64,000 nucleotides of DNA from Hyphomicrobium sp. D-2 (GTDB lineage: Bacteria; Pseudomonadota; Alphaproteobacteria; Rhizobiales; Hyphomicrobiaceae): contig NZ_JARXLA010000003.1 of assembly GCF_029872155.1 (NCBI RefSeq), positions 186,001-250,000 on the forward strand, given 5' to 3'. The position numbers and the translations under genes were made by a program. Below, piece after piece: positions 43,284 to 52,034 of the stretch. The notes beneath the pieces are model-generated. The model had not been told where the DNA came from. It searched no databases and saw only the letters and a program-made list of their open reading frames with translations. How positions within the stretch are numbered: position 1 is the first letter of the stretch; each line of letters begins with the position of its first letter.

Positions 43284-43481
43284 TCACCAGCGGCTCATCG
43301 CCTGATCGACCTGCTTTTTCACGTCGTCTTTTGTGATGCCGTACCGCTCTTGAATCATGCCTTCAAGCTGCTCGCGGTTGCCATTGATCTGGGCAATCTC
43401 ATCGTCGGTGAGCTTGCCCCACTGTTCCTTCACTTTGCCACGAAACTGCTTCCAGTTTCCGCTGACGCGATCCCAGTTCAT
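43284..43481 (-). CDS. CsbD-family stress protein
   Basis: A 65-residue CsbD protein: M-N-W-D-R-V-x-G-N-W-K-Q-F-R-G-K-V-K-E at the N-terminus, W-G-K-L-T-D-D near residue 22. The start at 43481 has a strong AAGGAG site. CsbD proteins are abundant general-stress proteins without a known activity. An EcfG-type promoter lies upstream. Confidence 0.93.
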   Translation of the reverse strand: MNWDRVSGNWKQFRGKVKEQWGKLTDDEIAQINGNREQLEGMIQERYGITKDDVKKQVDQAMSRW

Positions 43482-43522
43482 GTTGCACTCCTTGAAGCTC
43501 TGTACGGTGAGTACAAGGCAAA

Positions 43523-43548
43523 AACTGAGTTGCTGCGCTAAAAGTTCC
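43523..43548 (-). promoter_or_regulatory. EcfG-type promoter of csbD
   Basis: On the minus strand GGAAC (43548-43544), 18 bases, GTT (43525-43523), about 42 bases before the start codon. Confidence 0.68.
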
Positions 43549-43629
43549 GACATGAACCATCGTTGACATGAAACGTGAAGCGTCATGGAGCTGTGCGCTG
43601 GGCACTAGGCAATCGTGCGTCGGAATGGA

Positions 43630-43654
43630 GGAACTTTAGGTGGATCGCGGTGTT
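43630..43654 (+). promoter_or_regulatory. EcfG-type promoter of the small NepR-like ORF
   Basis: GGAAC at 43630-43634, 17 bases, GTT at 43652-43654, about 42 bases ahead of the first possible start (43696). The spacing equals that of the neighbouring stress promoters. Confidence 0.62.
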
Positions 43655-43695
43655 GGATTTTGAACAGCAAGGATAATTTTATAGGAACATGAAGG

Positions 43696-43881
43696 GTGAA
43701 TCCGGTCAGACATCAGCTCATGATTTCAATTGGCAGAAAATTTCGCGATGCCATGAAGACATCGTGTTCTGACGCGCTCTCGCCGTCGATTGCACGAGCG
43801 CTCGACAAAGTGCGGCAATTGGAAAAATCCATGTGTTCTAGTGAGGATCGCGCTGAGTCTGTGGCTGACGGTGAAGTGTAG
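43696..43881 (+). CDS. Small protein, possibly NepR-like
   Basis: 61 residues from GTG 43696, or 53 from ATG 43720. The segment I-G-R-K-F-R-D-A-M, then S-P-S-I-A-R-A-L-D-K-V-R-Q-L-E can be laid against the NepR core seen at 42601-43038 (L-G-R-Q-L-R-A-A-Y, then P-x-P-D-S-I-T-N-L-V-K-K-L-E). The resemblance is short and by eye. Its EcfG-type promoter and place beside csbD and nepR-ecfG support a real stress gene. It could be a second NepR paralogue, a decoy, or unrelated. Confidence 0.45.
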   Translation: MNPVRHQLMISIGRKFRDAMKTSCSDALSPSIARALDKVRQLEKSMCSSEDRAESVADGEV

Positions 43882-44062
43882 GCGTCGATTGCGCTCTCAA
43901 AGAGCATAGCGCCATGCGAAGCGCTGAATCTCAATTCCCCCTTTTACTGAACAACATTTGGCCGATATTGGAGATAATCTGCGCCTGGGGACCAAACGAA
44001 GTTGGCGTACATGCCGGTGCATACCATGGCATGGCCGCCTGCGACGTGTATGGGAGAGGGTG

Positions 44063-44269
44063 ATGGGCGCGATCATGATCCGCTGTCCGAAGACGGACGA
44101 GCTTATTCCGGTGGGTATAGATACTGATCAGGACAGCTTCGCAGTGCTACCTGATGTTGTCGCTGCTCCGGTGCAGTGTCCAGCGTGTGGGGGGACACAT
44201 ACCTGGTCAAAGCGAGATGCGATTCTGGAAACAACGATGCGCATTCGCCCGATAAAGCGACGCCTGTAG
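44063..44269 (+). CDS. Small zinc-ribbon hypothetical protein
   Basis: A 68-residue protein with I-R-C-P-K-T near the start and C-P-A-C-G-G-T-H-x-W near residue 40, a four-cysteine arrangement expected to bind zinc. Proteins of this pattern (M-I-R-C-P-x-T-x-x-x-I-P-x-G) are common in Rhizobiales, function unknown. ATG 44063 is preferred to 43958 because the upstream part is basic and featureless. Confidence 0.65.
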   Translation: MGAIMIRCPKTDELIPVGIDTDQDSFAVLPDVVAAPVQCPACGGTHTWSKRDAILETTMRIRPIKRRL

Positions 44270-44393
44270 CGCGTCGCTGATCGGAGCAATCAAGCGCTCA
44301 ATGCAGCGCGCGGCAAGATCCGCCGCCATGCCATCATCGGGCACACGGCTGCTTCAACCAGAAATTTCGATTGCCTTCAGCTTCGCGCTGCCT

Positions 44394-45059
44394 TTAGCGA
44401 GCGTCGGCAAACTGCTCCAGCGCTTCAAGGTCTAGAATGCGTAGCCCCTTCGGGGTTTCCGTTATCATGCCACGCGCTTTCAAATCAGAAAGTACGCGCG
44501 CCAGCGCGGCGATGTTCATGCCAAGCTGATCGGCAACAGCGCCGGAGCTAACCTCATCGGGAATAAGGCTCGCGTCGCGACCTTCGCGCACGCCCATATA
44601 AGACAGCGCCGCCAGGAAAGAAGCAACTCGCCGTGCAGGCGCATCCTGAGTGCTTTGCACAGCGCGCAGCCGCATGAATTCAAACTCTCGATCGACAGCG
44701 GAAGCGTATCTGCCGGCAAGCTGCGCGTCGTCTGCCATCAGCTGTTCGAATTCAGCGGGATCAATATGGCTGACAATCGTGCGCGCCGCGGCCTGGGCGG
44801 TGCTGATGTGTGAATCCATATGGCCGAACCCGATGATGTCGCCGGGAAACGCAAATTCGATCACATCGTGCCGGCCATCAGCCCAGCGAATGTAGTGGCA
44901 TAGCGCACCGCGCTCGACGCGGTAGAGCATGTGCCGTGCGTCTCCGGCATGGAACAGAGTTTCTCCGCGTGCCAATCGGCGGACGCGTGCCTTCTGCTGA
45001 TCCGCCGAGAATGCGGACCGGGCTATCGGGTCAATCTGTGGAACGGAGTACGCAAGCAT
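44394..45059 (-). CDS. Crp/Fnr-family regulator
   Basis: A 221-residue protein with a cyclic-nucleotide-binding-type barrel (F-H-A-G-D near residue 38, F-P-G-D-I-I-G-F-G near 72) and a C-terminal winged helix (A-D-Q-L-G-M-N-I-A-A-L-A-R-V near 185). The recognition helix lacks the E-x-x-S-R motif, so it should not read TTGAT sites like the FixK protein at 25173. No iron-sulfur cysteine cluster. ATG 45059 replaces a longer frame. Target unknown. Confidence 0.85.
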   Translation of the reverse strand: MLAYSVPQIDPIARSAFSADQQKARVRRLARGETLFHAGDARHMLYRVERGALCHYIRWADGRHDVIEFAFPGDIIGFGHMDSHISTAQAAARTIVSHIDPAEFEQLMADDAQLAGRYASAVDREFEFMRLRAVQSTQDAPARRVASFLAALSYMGVREGRDASLIPDEVSSGAVADQLGMNIAALARVLSDLKARGMITETPKGLRILDLEALEQFADAR

Positions 45060-45341
45060 GGCTACGCAACTTTTTCTGGATGGCTTTGCAGAATTTTGGA
45101 ATTGGGGCCCCGATTGCGGCAAACAAGTGGAAACACTGAGATCTCAATTCAGTAGCGCTATTTCTTCCTTAAAACGAACCAGACAGATGGATTGTTCCCT
45201 GAGCTGAAAGGCCGATTTCCGGTCGTTAATGATTGTTCGATGCCGTAACCATTTTGTTTCCTCACTGAGGTGCGGCCTTTTCGATCGGCCACCGGAACCT
45301 TGCTGAAGATGAGCGCATTCCTTCAGCGGAGGACTTTTACC

Positions 45342-45542
45342 ATGAGGAATACTGACAAAACGCTCACGCCCACCGATGTAAGTCAGGGCTCACCGCGCCG
45401 TCTCAATTTTCGGGTGTTGGTGCAGTCGCTTCTGCTCGCCGTTATCGCGGCGGCGGTGCTGTATACGGTCTTTTATGCTGGCAATACCGATATGAGCACG
45501 CCTGACCCTGCACCACTGAACGAAACGGCGCCCGGTCCGTAA
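45342..45542 (+). CDS. Small single-helix membrane protein
   Basis: A 66-residue protein with one hydrophobic helix (about residues 26-46, V-L-V-Q-S-L-L-L-A-V-I) between polar tails. The ATG at 45342 has a GGAGG site. A degenerate EcfG-like element (GGAAC at 45294, ATT after 18 bases) lies upstream but is not convincing. No family recognised. Confidence 0.6.
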   Translation: MRNTDKTLTPTDVSQGSPRRLNFRVLVQSLLLAVIAAAVLYTVFYAGNTDMSTPDPAPLNETAPGP

Positions 45543-45613
45543 CGCAGCGGCTGCGCTGCGTCGGGGCGGACTTCATTCCTTCCGCCCTGTGAACATCAGA
45601 GCCCGATCCGCAT

Positions 45614-45643
45614 AAAAAAGGGGGCAGCCTAGCAGGCGCCCCC
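45614..45643 (-). terminator. Rho-independent terminator for the small zinc-finger gene
   Basis: On the minus strand a GGGGGC/GCCCCC stem continued by GCCT/AGGC pairs and followed by six T residues (A-run 45614-45619), 34 bases after the stop of the gene at 45677. Confidence 0.85.
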
Positions 45644-45676
45644 AATTTAGCTGTTATGTCCATTCGCGCCGCGGGA

Positions 45677-45925
45677 TCATTCCATCCCGCTGCTGCGCCA
45701 TGTCGACGTGGATTTGCACTTCCGGCAGATGCGCTCTCCTGCCCACGAACTGGGGAAGGACTCGCGGCAAAGCAGGCATTTCCTCGTCTTTTGCTCGGTA
45801 TGTCGGCGTGCCTCACGGTCAGCTTCGAAGCTGTCCAAGCAGGTGTCGCCATGATCATGGCTGTCGGCGTGAGCGCGGTAATGTTCCTTGAAATTTGTCA
45901 ACTCGACCTCGACCACAGTTGCCAA
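45677..45925 (-). CDS. Small zinc-finger protein
   Basis: An 82-residue protein with C-L-L-C-R-E-S-F-P-S-S-W-A-G-E-R-I-C-R-K-C near residues 50-70, a four-cysteine zinc finger of the kind repeatedly found in short Rhizobiales proteins. A His/Asp-rich stretch (H-A-D-S-H-D-H-G-D) near residue 20 might bind metal as well. Has its own terminator. Confidence 0.72.
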   Translation of the reverse strand: MATVVEVELTNFKEHYRAHADSHDHGDTCLDSFEADREARRHTEQKTRKCLLCRESFPSSWAGERICRKCKSTSTWRSSGME

Positions 45926-46546
45926 TTTGCGTTCTAGTTTTTAACTGGCGAACGCCCCGGACCCGCCGTTACCTTCGGCATTTCCAGCAAAAAGATTGAT
46001 ATTTTCTGGATGTCTACCGGAGGGGGCACACGCGTAGTGTGCACCTTAGGAGCGCATATCGGCACTATTACATGATATTTCAAGGGTATTTCGATTGTCG
46101 TGCGTCGAAAAACCCGATCTTGGCCGCCAAACATCACGTTCTTAAGCATTTATATCGCGAAAATATTAATTCATCAATTTAAACCAAACACCGATCGCAA
46201 ATACATGACTATTTTTGTATAGAAAAATCGCGCTGGAATTCAGGAATAACGTGGCCCGCTTGATGGCCAGTTAGTTTTGCCGGTTGCGTCGCGGCCCCCG
46301 GCAGCTTCGGTTGAGTGCCTGCCATCCGGTATGGGCCTCAGCCGATAGGCCTTATCCAGCTTTGTGCTCGGCGCCTGGATCGACCTCGCGATCCGTCCGG
46401 CATCCACATGCCAGGGCATCTGCGTCGCGCATCTCTGGCCGGCAGTAGAAATCCATCAATTGACGACTATCTTTCTTGACCATGCGCCGGCGCCTCGTCG
46501 GTGGCCCAGTCCTCGTCGGTGACCCAGTCAACGAAAGCGCTTGTCC
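45926..46546. other. Gene-poor, locally AT-rich spacer
   Basis: Roughly 620 bases before the Hsp20 gene. Positions about 46050-46240 are clearly lower in GC than the surroundings. Open frames on the minus strand at 45934-46149 and 46352-46483 lack recognisable domains or strong ribosome sites. At about 46493-46530 an 18-base unit is repeated imperfectly (CCTCGTCGGTGGCCCAGT-like). I see no supported gene. Confidence 0.4.
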
Positions 46547-46963
46547 ATGAAAGACGATCCAACGCGTGTGATGTGGTCTCAGGCCTGCGAGATGCTTGCG
46601 CGGGCTGAACGTATGCACAGGCAGTTTTTTCAGCCGGTGCGCGTCTATGCGCGCCAACCGGTTTGGGAGCCGCCGGTTGATGTGTTCGAGGACGAGCGCG
46701 GTGTGCTGGTGGTCGTCGCTTTGCCGGGTGTGAAGCCAGAGCAGGTTGAAGCTGCGATCGACGGTAACGATCTAATTGTCATTGGCGTGCGCACACCGCC
46801 GGCGGAGTTCCGTACGGCCGAGATACATCGGCTGGAGTTGCCGCAGGGGCGTTTCGAACGCCGTCTTCGATTGCCTGCGGGGCGTTACGCTGATGTACGC
46901 CGCAGCTTTGCCGATGGTTGCTTGCTGGTGCTGTTATCGAAAGTGGGGCCGGGCCGTGACTGA
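46547..46963 (+). CDS. Hsp20/alpha-crystallin family small heat-shock protein
   Basis: A 138-residue protein with an alpha-crystallin domain: P-P-V-D-V-F-E-D near residue 42, V-A-L-P-G-V near 60, F-E-R-R-L-R-L-P near 104 and A-D-G-x-L-x-V near 124. It holds unfolded proteins. It overlaps or abuts lon (lon GTG at 46956 lies inside its 3' end), so chaperone and protease are one unit. Confidence 0.85.
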   Translation: MKDDPTRVMWSQACEMLARAERMHRQFFQPVRVYARQPVWEPPVDVFEDERGVLVVVALPGVKPEQVEAAIDGNDLIVIGVRTPPAEFRTAEIHRLELPQGRFERRLRLPAGRYADVRRSFADGCLLVLLSKVGPGRD

Positions 46964-46964
46964 G

Positions 46965-49403
46965 ATGAAAATGGACGCTCCGAATACCAATACGAATAGC
47001 GCGGCCCCCGATAGCGGTGGGCGCTCGCTGCCGTCGCATATGCCTGCGCTGCCGGAGGATGCGATCGCGATTATTCCTGTGCGCGAGATGACGCTGTTTC
47101 CCGGCGTTGTGTTGCCGGTTGCTGTCGGTCGTCCCGGTTCGGTCGCGGCTGCGCAGTACGGTGTGCGCGAACAGCGCCAGGTCGGCATTCTCATGCAGCG
47201 CGACGGCGAAGCCGCTGTTCCGCAGCCGATCGATCTGCATCGCATCGGCACAGTGGCTAACATTGTGCGTTATGTGACGGCGCCGGATGGCTCGCATCAT
47301 CTTGTCGTGCAGGGCGATGAGCGTTTCCAGATCGAGGAATTTCTCACCGGCTGGCCGTTTCTGGTCGCGCGGGTGAAGCGCATCGCGGATCCGCAGGAAA
47401 CGAACGCACAAATTCAGGCGCGGTTCTTGAACCTGCAGCGGCAGGCCGTCGAAGCGCTGGAGCTTCTGCCCCAGGCGCCGCAGGAGATGTTGATTGCGGT
47501 GCAGAGCGTGCGCGAACCCGGTGCGCTCGCCGATATGGCGGCCGCGTACATGGATCTCAACGCGTTGGAGAAGCAGGAAATCCTGGAAACGGTCGATGTT
47601 TCGGCGCGTATGGAGAAGGTCTCCGCGCTGCTTGCCCATCGCATCGAAGTTCTGCGGCTGTCGCATGAGATTGGCCGCCAGACCAAAGCCGCGCTGGATG
47701 ATCGCCAGCGCGAGGTGCTGCTGCGCGAGCAGATGGCAGCCATTCAGCGTCAGCTCGGTGAAGGCGAGCAGGGCAAGGCGCAGGATATCGCGGATCTGTC
47801 GGAAGCCATCACCAAGGCAGAAATGCCCAAGGAGGTGGAAGACGCTGCGCGCAAGGAACTGCGCCGGCTTGAGCGCATGCAGGAGGCGTCGCCAGATTAT
47901 GGCATGACGCGCACCTATCTCGATTGGCTGATCGAACTGCCGTGGAAACTGCCTGAAGAGACGCCGATCGATATCAAGGATGCGCGGCGCATTCTTGATG
48001 AGGACCATTACGGCCTCGACAAGATCAAGCGGCGCATCGTCGAGTTTCTGGCCGTGCGCAAGCTGGCGCCGGAGGGCAAGGCGCCGATCCTGTGCTTCGT
48101 CGGACCGCCCGGCGTGGGCAAGACATCGCTTGGCCAATCGATCGCGCGCGCCATGAACCGCAAGTTCGTGCGCGTGAGCCTTGGCGGCGTGCATGACGAG
48201 GCGGAAATCCGCGGGCACCGCCGTACGTATATCGGCGCGCTGCCGGGCAACATCATTCAGGCTATCCGCAAGGCTGGGGAGCGTAACTGCGTGATGATGC
48301 TGGACGAGATCGACAAGCTGGGTTCGGGCGTGCAGGGCGATCCGCGCGCGGCGATGCTTGAAGTGCTCGATCCCGAGCAGAACGGGACGTTCCGCGACAA
48401 TTATCTCGCGGTGCCGTTCGATCTGTCACGGGTTGTGTTCATCGCTACGGCGAACGTGCTCGACCAGATTCCGGGGCCGCTGCGCGATCGCATGGAGGTG
48501 ATCCATCTTTCTGGCTATTCGGCGGAGGAGAAGTTCAATATCGCAAAGCGATATCTGGTTGCGCGTCAGCTCAAGGCGAACGGCCTGAAGTCCGATCAGG
48601 TTGAACTGACCGACGATGCGTTACGCGAGATCATCAACCTTTATACGCGTGAAGCGGGCGTGCGAAACCTTGAGCGCGAAATCGGCAAGGTTTTGCGCAA
48701 TGCCGCCGTGCGTGTTGCAGAAGGCGAGAGCAGCACCATCAGCATCGACACGCCGGATCTGCACGCCATTCTGGGTGCGCCGGTGTTTGAAAGCGAAGTG
48801 GCGATGCGCACGTCGGTACCGGGCGTGGCAACCGGATTGGCATGGACGCCTGTGGGCGGCGATATCCTGTTTATCGAAGCCACGCGCACGCCGGGTAACG
48901 GCAAGCTGATCCTCACCGGTCAGCTCGGCGAGGTGATGCGCGAAAGCGTGCAGGCGGCGTTGTCGATCGTAAAGAACCGTTCGGCGCAGCTTGGCATCGA
49001 CGAAAAGCTGTTCGAACGCAGCGACATCCACGTCCACGTTCCGGCCGGTGCAATTCCGAAGGATGGTCCGTCAGCGGGTGTTGCGATGTTTCTGGCGCTC
49101 ACATCGTTGATGACCAACCGGCCGGTGCGCTCCGATACGGCGATGACGGGCGAGATCAGTCTGCGTGGGCTGGTGCTGCCGGTGGGTGGCATCAAGGAGA
49201 AGCTTGCGGCGGCTGCGCGTGCGGGCATCCGGCGCGTGATGCTGCCGGCGCGCAACCGTAAGGACATCGAGGATCTGTCCGAGGAAACGCGCAAGCAGCT
49301 TGAGCTGATCTGGCTGGAAAAGGTGGAGGACGCGATGGCTGCGGCGTTGGAGGATGAGGGTGCCGGTGCTGATGAAGGTCGCCCTGAAGTAACCGTCGAT
49401 TAA
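46965..49403 (+). CDS. lon: ATP-dependent Lon protease
   Basis: An 812-residue LonA: N-terminal substrate domain (I-P-V-R-E-M-T-L-F-P near residue 35), Walker A G-P-P-G-V-G-K-T-S near 378, Walker B M-M-L-D-E-I-D-K near 443 and the catalytic dyad Ser in K-D-G-P-S-A-G-V-A and Lys in G-G-I-K-E-K-L-A. It degrades damaged and regulatory proteins. ATG 46965 is chosen; GTG 46956 and ATG 46971 are alternatives. Many alphaproteobacteria have a second housekeeping lon, so this Hsp20-linked copy may be the stress one. Confidence 0.93.
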   Translation: MKMDAPNTNTNSAAPDSGGRSLPSHMPALPEDAIAIIPVREMTLFPGVVLPVAVGRPGSVAAAQYGVREQRQVGILMQRDGEAAVPQPIDLHRIGTVANIVRYVTAPDGSHHLVVQGDERFQIEEFLTGWPFLVARVKRIADPQETNAQIQARFLNLQRQAVEALELLPQAPQEMLIAVQSVREPGALADMAAAYMDLNALEKQEILETVDVSARMEKVSALLAHRIEVLRLSHEIGRQTKAALDDRQREVLLREQMAAIQRQLGEGEQGKAQDIADLSEAITKAEMPKEVEDAARKELRRLERMQEASPDYGMTRTYLDWLIELPWKLPEETPIDIKDARRILDEDHYGLDKIKRRIVEFLAVRKLAPEGKAPILCFVGPPGVGKTSLGQSIARAMNRKFVRVSLGGVHDEAEIRGHRRTYIGALPGNIIQAIRKAGERNCVMMLDEIDKLGSGVQGDPRAAMLEVLDPEQNGTFRDNYLAVPFDLSRVVFIATANVLDQIPGPLRDRMEVIHLSGYSAEEKFNIAKRYLVARQLKANGLKSDQVELTDDALREIINLYTREAGVRNLEREIGKVLRNAAVRVAEGESSTISIDTPDLHAILGAPVFESEVAMRTSVPGVATGLAWTPVGGDILFIEATRTPGNGKLILTGQLGEVMRESVQAALSIVKNRSAQLGIDEKLFERSDIHVHVPAGAIPKDGPSAGVAMFLALTSLMTNRPVRSDTAMTGEISLRGLVLPVGGIKEKLAAAARAGIRRVMLPARNRKDIEDLSEETRKQLELIWLEKVEDAMAAALEDEGAGADEGRPEVTVD

Positions 49404-49748
49404 CCGCTCGGCCGCGTTTCCGCTGCAATACCGGGACTGCCGCCATCGCTGCGGGGCTCCCGGAGGGGCGTCTTAAACCAGGGCGAGAACGATTGAGGCC
49501 ACCAGTCCGAAGGACAGGAAAAGGCCGGCCAGGGATAGCAGTCGATCGGCGGTCATGGCTGTGGTTCCAGTGTCAGCTCACTACAACCTATCGGTGCGGC
49601 CAAACGTTCCGGAACGAACAAGAAATGCTTTCTATTCCTGCCAAGCGCATAAAGAGCGCTCTCGCGCGCCCGTTCAGGCCGTGCTAGAGCCCCGGCCCTG
49701 ACAATATCGCTCGACAAAAACCCGCCGGCTGATCAGAAGCGCGGCCAT
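49404..49748. other. Intergenic gap with one possible tiny membrane peptide
   Basis: The minus strand at 49473-49556 could encode a 27-residue single-helix peptide (M-T-A-D-R-L-L-S-L-A-G-L-F-L, ending in L-A-L-V), but its ribosome site is weak. Nothing else is supported in these 345 bases. Confidence 0.3.
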
Positions 49749-51054
49749 GTGCCAACCGTTGGCTTCGTGTCGCTTGGCTGCCCGAAGGCGCTGGTCGATT
49801 CCGAGCGCATCCTGACCAAGCTGCGCGCGGAAGGCTATCGCGTGGCGCCGGACTATGCGGGCGCCGACGTGGTGGTGGTGAACACGTGTGGGTTTCTGGA
49901 TTCCGCCAAGCAGGAAAGCCTGGACGCCATTGGTGAGGCGATGGCCGAGAACGGCCGCGTCATCGTCACGGGTTGTTTCGGCGTTGAGGAAGGGCGCATC
50001 CGCGAAGCCCATCCCGGCGTGCTGGCGATCACCGGACCGCATCAGTATGAGCAGGTTGTCGAAGCGGTGCATGCCGCCGCGCCGCCAGAAGCATGATCCG
50101 TTTATCGATCTGGTGCCCGCTGAAGGCCTGCGCCTCACGCCGCGCCACTATGCGTATCTGAAGATTTCCGAAGGCTGCAACAACCGCTGCACCTTCTGCA
50201 TCATTCCGCAGTTGCGCGGCGACCTGAAAAGCCGGCCGTCAAACCATGTGATGACCGAGGCCGAGCGCCTGGTGAAGGCGGGTGTGAAGGAGCTGCTGGT
50301 CATCAGTCAGGACACCAGCGCTTACGGTCTCGATCTCAAGTATGCCGAAAGCCAGTGGAAGGGGCAGCCGCTGCCCGCGCGCTTCCTGCCGCTGTGCGAG
50401 GCGCTGGGCGAGCTGGGCGCATGGGTGCGCCTGCATTACGTCTATCCCTATCCGCACGTCGATACCGTCATTCCGCTGATGGCGGAAGGCAAGCTGCTGC
50501 CTTATCTCGACATCCCGTTCCAGCATGCCTCGCCCGCGGTACTGAAGGCGATGCGCCGCCCCGGCAATCAGGAGAAGACGCTGGAGCGCATCCGCCGCTG
50601 GCGTGACGTTTGCCCTGATCTGGCCATCCGCTCCACGTTCATCGTCGGCTTCCCCGGTGAGACGGATGAAGATTTCGAGCTGCTGCTCGACTGGATGCGC
50701 GAAGCCGAATTGGCGCGCGTTGGCTGCTTCCGCTACGAGCCGGTTGATGGCGCGCCCGCCAACGATCTGGAAGGCGCGGTGCCGCAGGAAGTGAAGGACG
50801 AGCGCTGGCATCGCTTCATGGAGACGGCGAAGGAAGTCAGCGAGAAGCGGCTGGCGAAGATTGTCGGCCGCGAGATCGACGTTATCGTCGATGAGGTCGA
50901 TGATGAGGGCGCGCTGGCCCGCTCCAAGTGGGATGCGCCGGAGATCGACGGCAGCGTGTTCCTCAACGGCGTCACCGACGTGAAGCCCGGCGAGATCGTT
51001 TCGGTGCGCGTGACGCAGGCTGACGATTACGACCTGTGGGCCGAACGCGTTTAA
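49749..51054 (+). pseudogene. rimO: RimO, ribosomal protein S12 methylthiotransferase, frameshifted
   Basis: The N-terminal UPF0004 domain ([24 protein letters not shown]) is in one frame to 50096. The radical SAM domain ([10 protein letters not shown]) and C-terminal TRAM domain continue in the next frame from about 50089 to 51054. Joining them at G-C-rich 50083-50092 gives a normal full-length RimO, which methylthiolates Asp88 of S12. One extra base explains the break. The start is GTG 49749 or a non-ATG codon upstream. Most likely a sequencing error rather than a dead gene. Confidence 0.85.
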
Positions 51055-51109
51055 CAGCGTGTGTTGAACCGAGCGCTCACCGATACCCGGGCGCTTAACA
51101 TGGCGCGCT

Positions 51110-51553
51110 TGCGTCGGGGCACATTCCGCGCCCCGGCTTGGTTGGGTGAGTTTTTGGCTCGCCAGTCGCGCCGCTACCACCAACACGCTAGCGCCAGCCG
51201 CGACGATGCTGCTTAACAGCCAGGCGCGCGTGGTCATCGAACGCTCTATGCGCTGGGCGTAGGCGCGGAAGGTGTCGAACTCCGCCAGTTTACGGCTTAT
51301 CGCTTCGAAGCTGGTGTAGGCGTGATAGTCGCCCCGGGGCGACGTGTATTCGATGCGGTCCAGCCGCGCCTTCAGATCGCGGCACTTGCGCAGCACTTCA
51401 TCGAGCTTGCTTTCGCCGGCTGCGCTGCTCGCCCATGCGGAAATTGCGATAATGCCGTTCGTCCTCGGTCGCCTTCTGGAGATCGGCGACAGCACCGGCA
51501 AGCTGAGACATGTCGCGCGACAGCAGGCGCAGCGTCGCCTGCATCTGCTCCAT
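51110..51553 (-). pseudogene. Coiled-coil membrane-anchored protein, frameshifted
   Basis: On the minus strand one frame starting at ATG 51553 encodes a helical segment (M-E-Q-M-Q-A-T-L-R-L-L-S-R-D-M) and stops at 51398. An adjacent frame continues the same style: L-D-E-V-L-R-K-C-R-D-L-K, then W-L-L-S-S-I-V-A-A-G-A-S-V membrane helix ending near 51130. The two halves look like one protein with a frameshift near 51400-51430; a clear stop after the helix is missing. It resembles short DUF1515-like phage/holin-type proteins only loosely. Confidence 0.4.
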
Positions 51554-52034
51554 CTTCACCGCGGTTTCGGCCACGAAGCTGTCGCGCGCGATGAGCGGAA
51601 CCGAGGGCGCGACATCGCGTAACGTATTTCCGGCGAGCTACGCTCGATGACGGCTTTGCTCAAAAGCGAAATCTGTCGACGTCCGTCGAGTCTCAACACA
51701 GTCTCACGCCTCCCACGCGTCAAGCGGCCAAGTCCGGTGCTTGTCCTGAAAACAGGCAAGCGCTCTCGTTCGCGCGGGGCACGCAAGACGCAAGCGCATG
51801 CTCTCGCAGCCGAGAGCGGCGCTGCTGGCCATGCCGGCCGCAACGTCAGTGTTGGGATTTCTCTTGAGCTTCAGTTTCTTGACGATAACGCAGCGACCAA
51901 ACTTTGGCTAGCCTCGCGTGTGACATTTTGTCGATAAGCACTGCAAATTTTCGCATCGTTACGCGGCGTGCGTGCGCGTGCATGCACACCACGACAGCGT
52001 ACGAATTATGTGCGATTGCGCAGAGTGGCTGATG
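51554..52034. other. Spacer between the coiled-coil gene and aroC
   Basis: Open frames are present on both strands but carry no recognisable domain. At 51967-51990 there is an alternating purine-pyrimidine tract (GCGTGCGTGCGCGTGCATGC). No supported gene. Confidence 0.3.

Noticed and set aside
45294-45319. EcfG-type promoter upstream of the 66-residue membrane protein
   Set aside because: The -10 part reads ATT instead of GTT; too degenerate to list as a feature.
45934-46149. 71-codon minus-strand open frame
   Set aside because: Lies in AT-rich spacer, no ribosome site or motif, and ends close to another gene's start region.
46352-46483. 43-residue minus-strand ORF with three Cys
   Set aside because: Weak ribosome site and no recognised family; kept only as part of the spacer description.
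46779-48218. 479-codon open frame opposite lon
   Set aside because: Shadow of lon; rich in His, Arg and Gln with no recognisable fold.
49749-51054. Programmed frameshift in rimO
   Set aside because: No slippery heptamer is evident, and neighbouring genes aroC and fabI also have unrelated single-base shifts, so errors are more likely.
50239-51501. 420-codon open frame on the minus strand opposite rimO
   Set aside because: Most of it is antisense to the clearly conserved rimO radical SAM region; only the first part (coiled coil plus helix) is a plausible gene piece.
51967-51990. Alternating purine-pyrimidine tract as a Z-DNA element
   Set aside because: Short GC/GT/CA alternations are common in GC-rich DNA and no functional context was seen.
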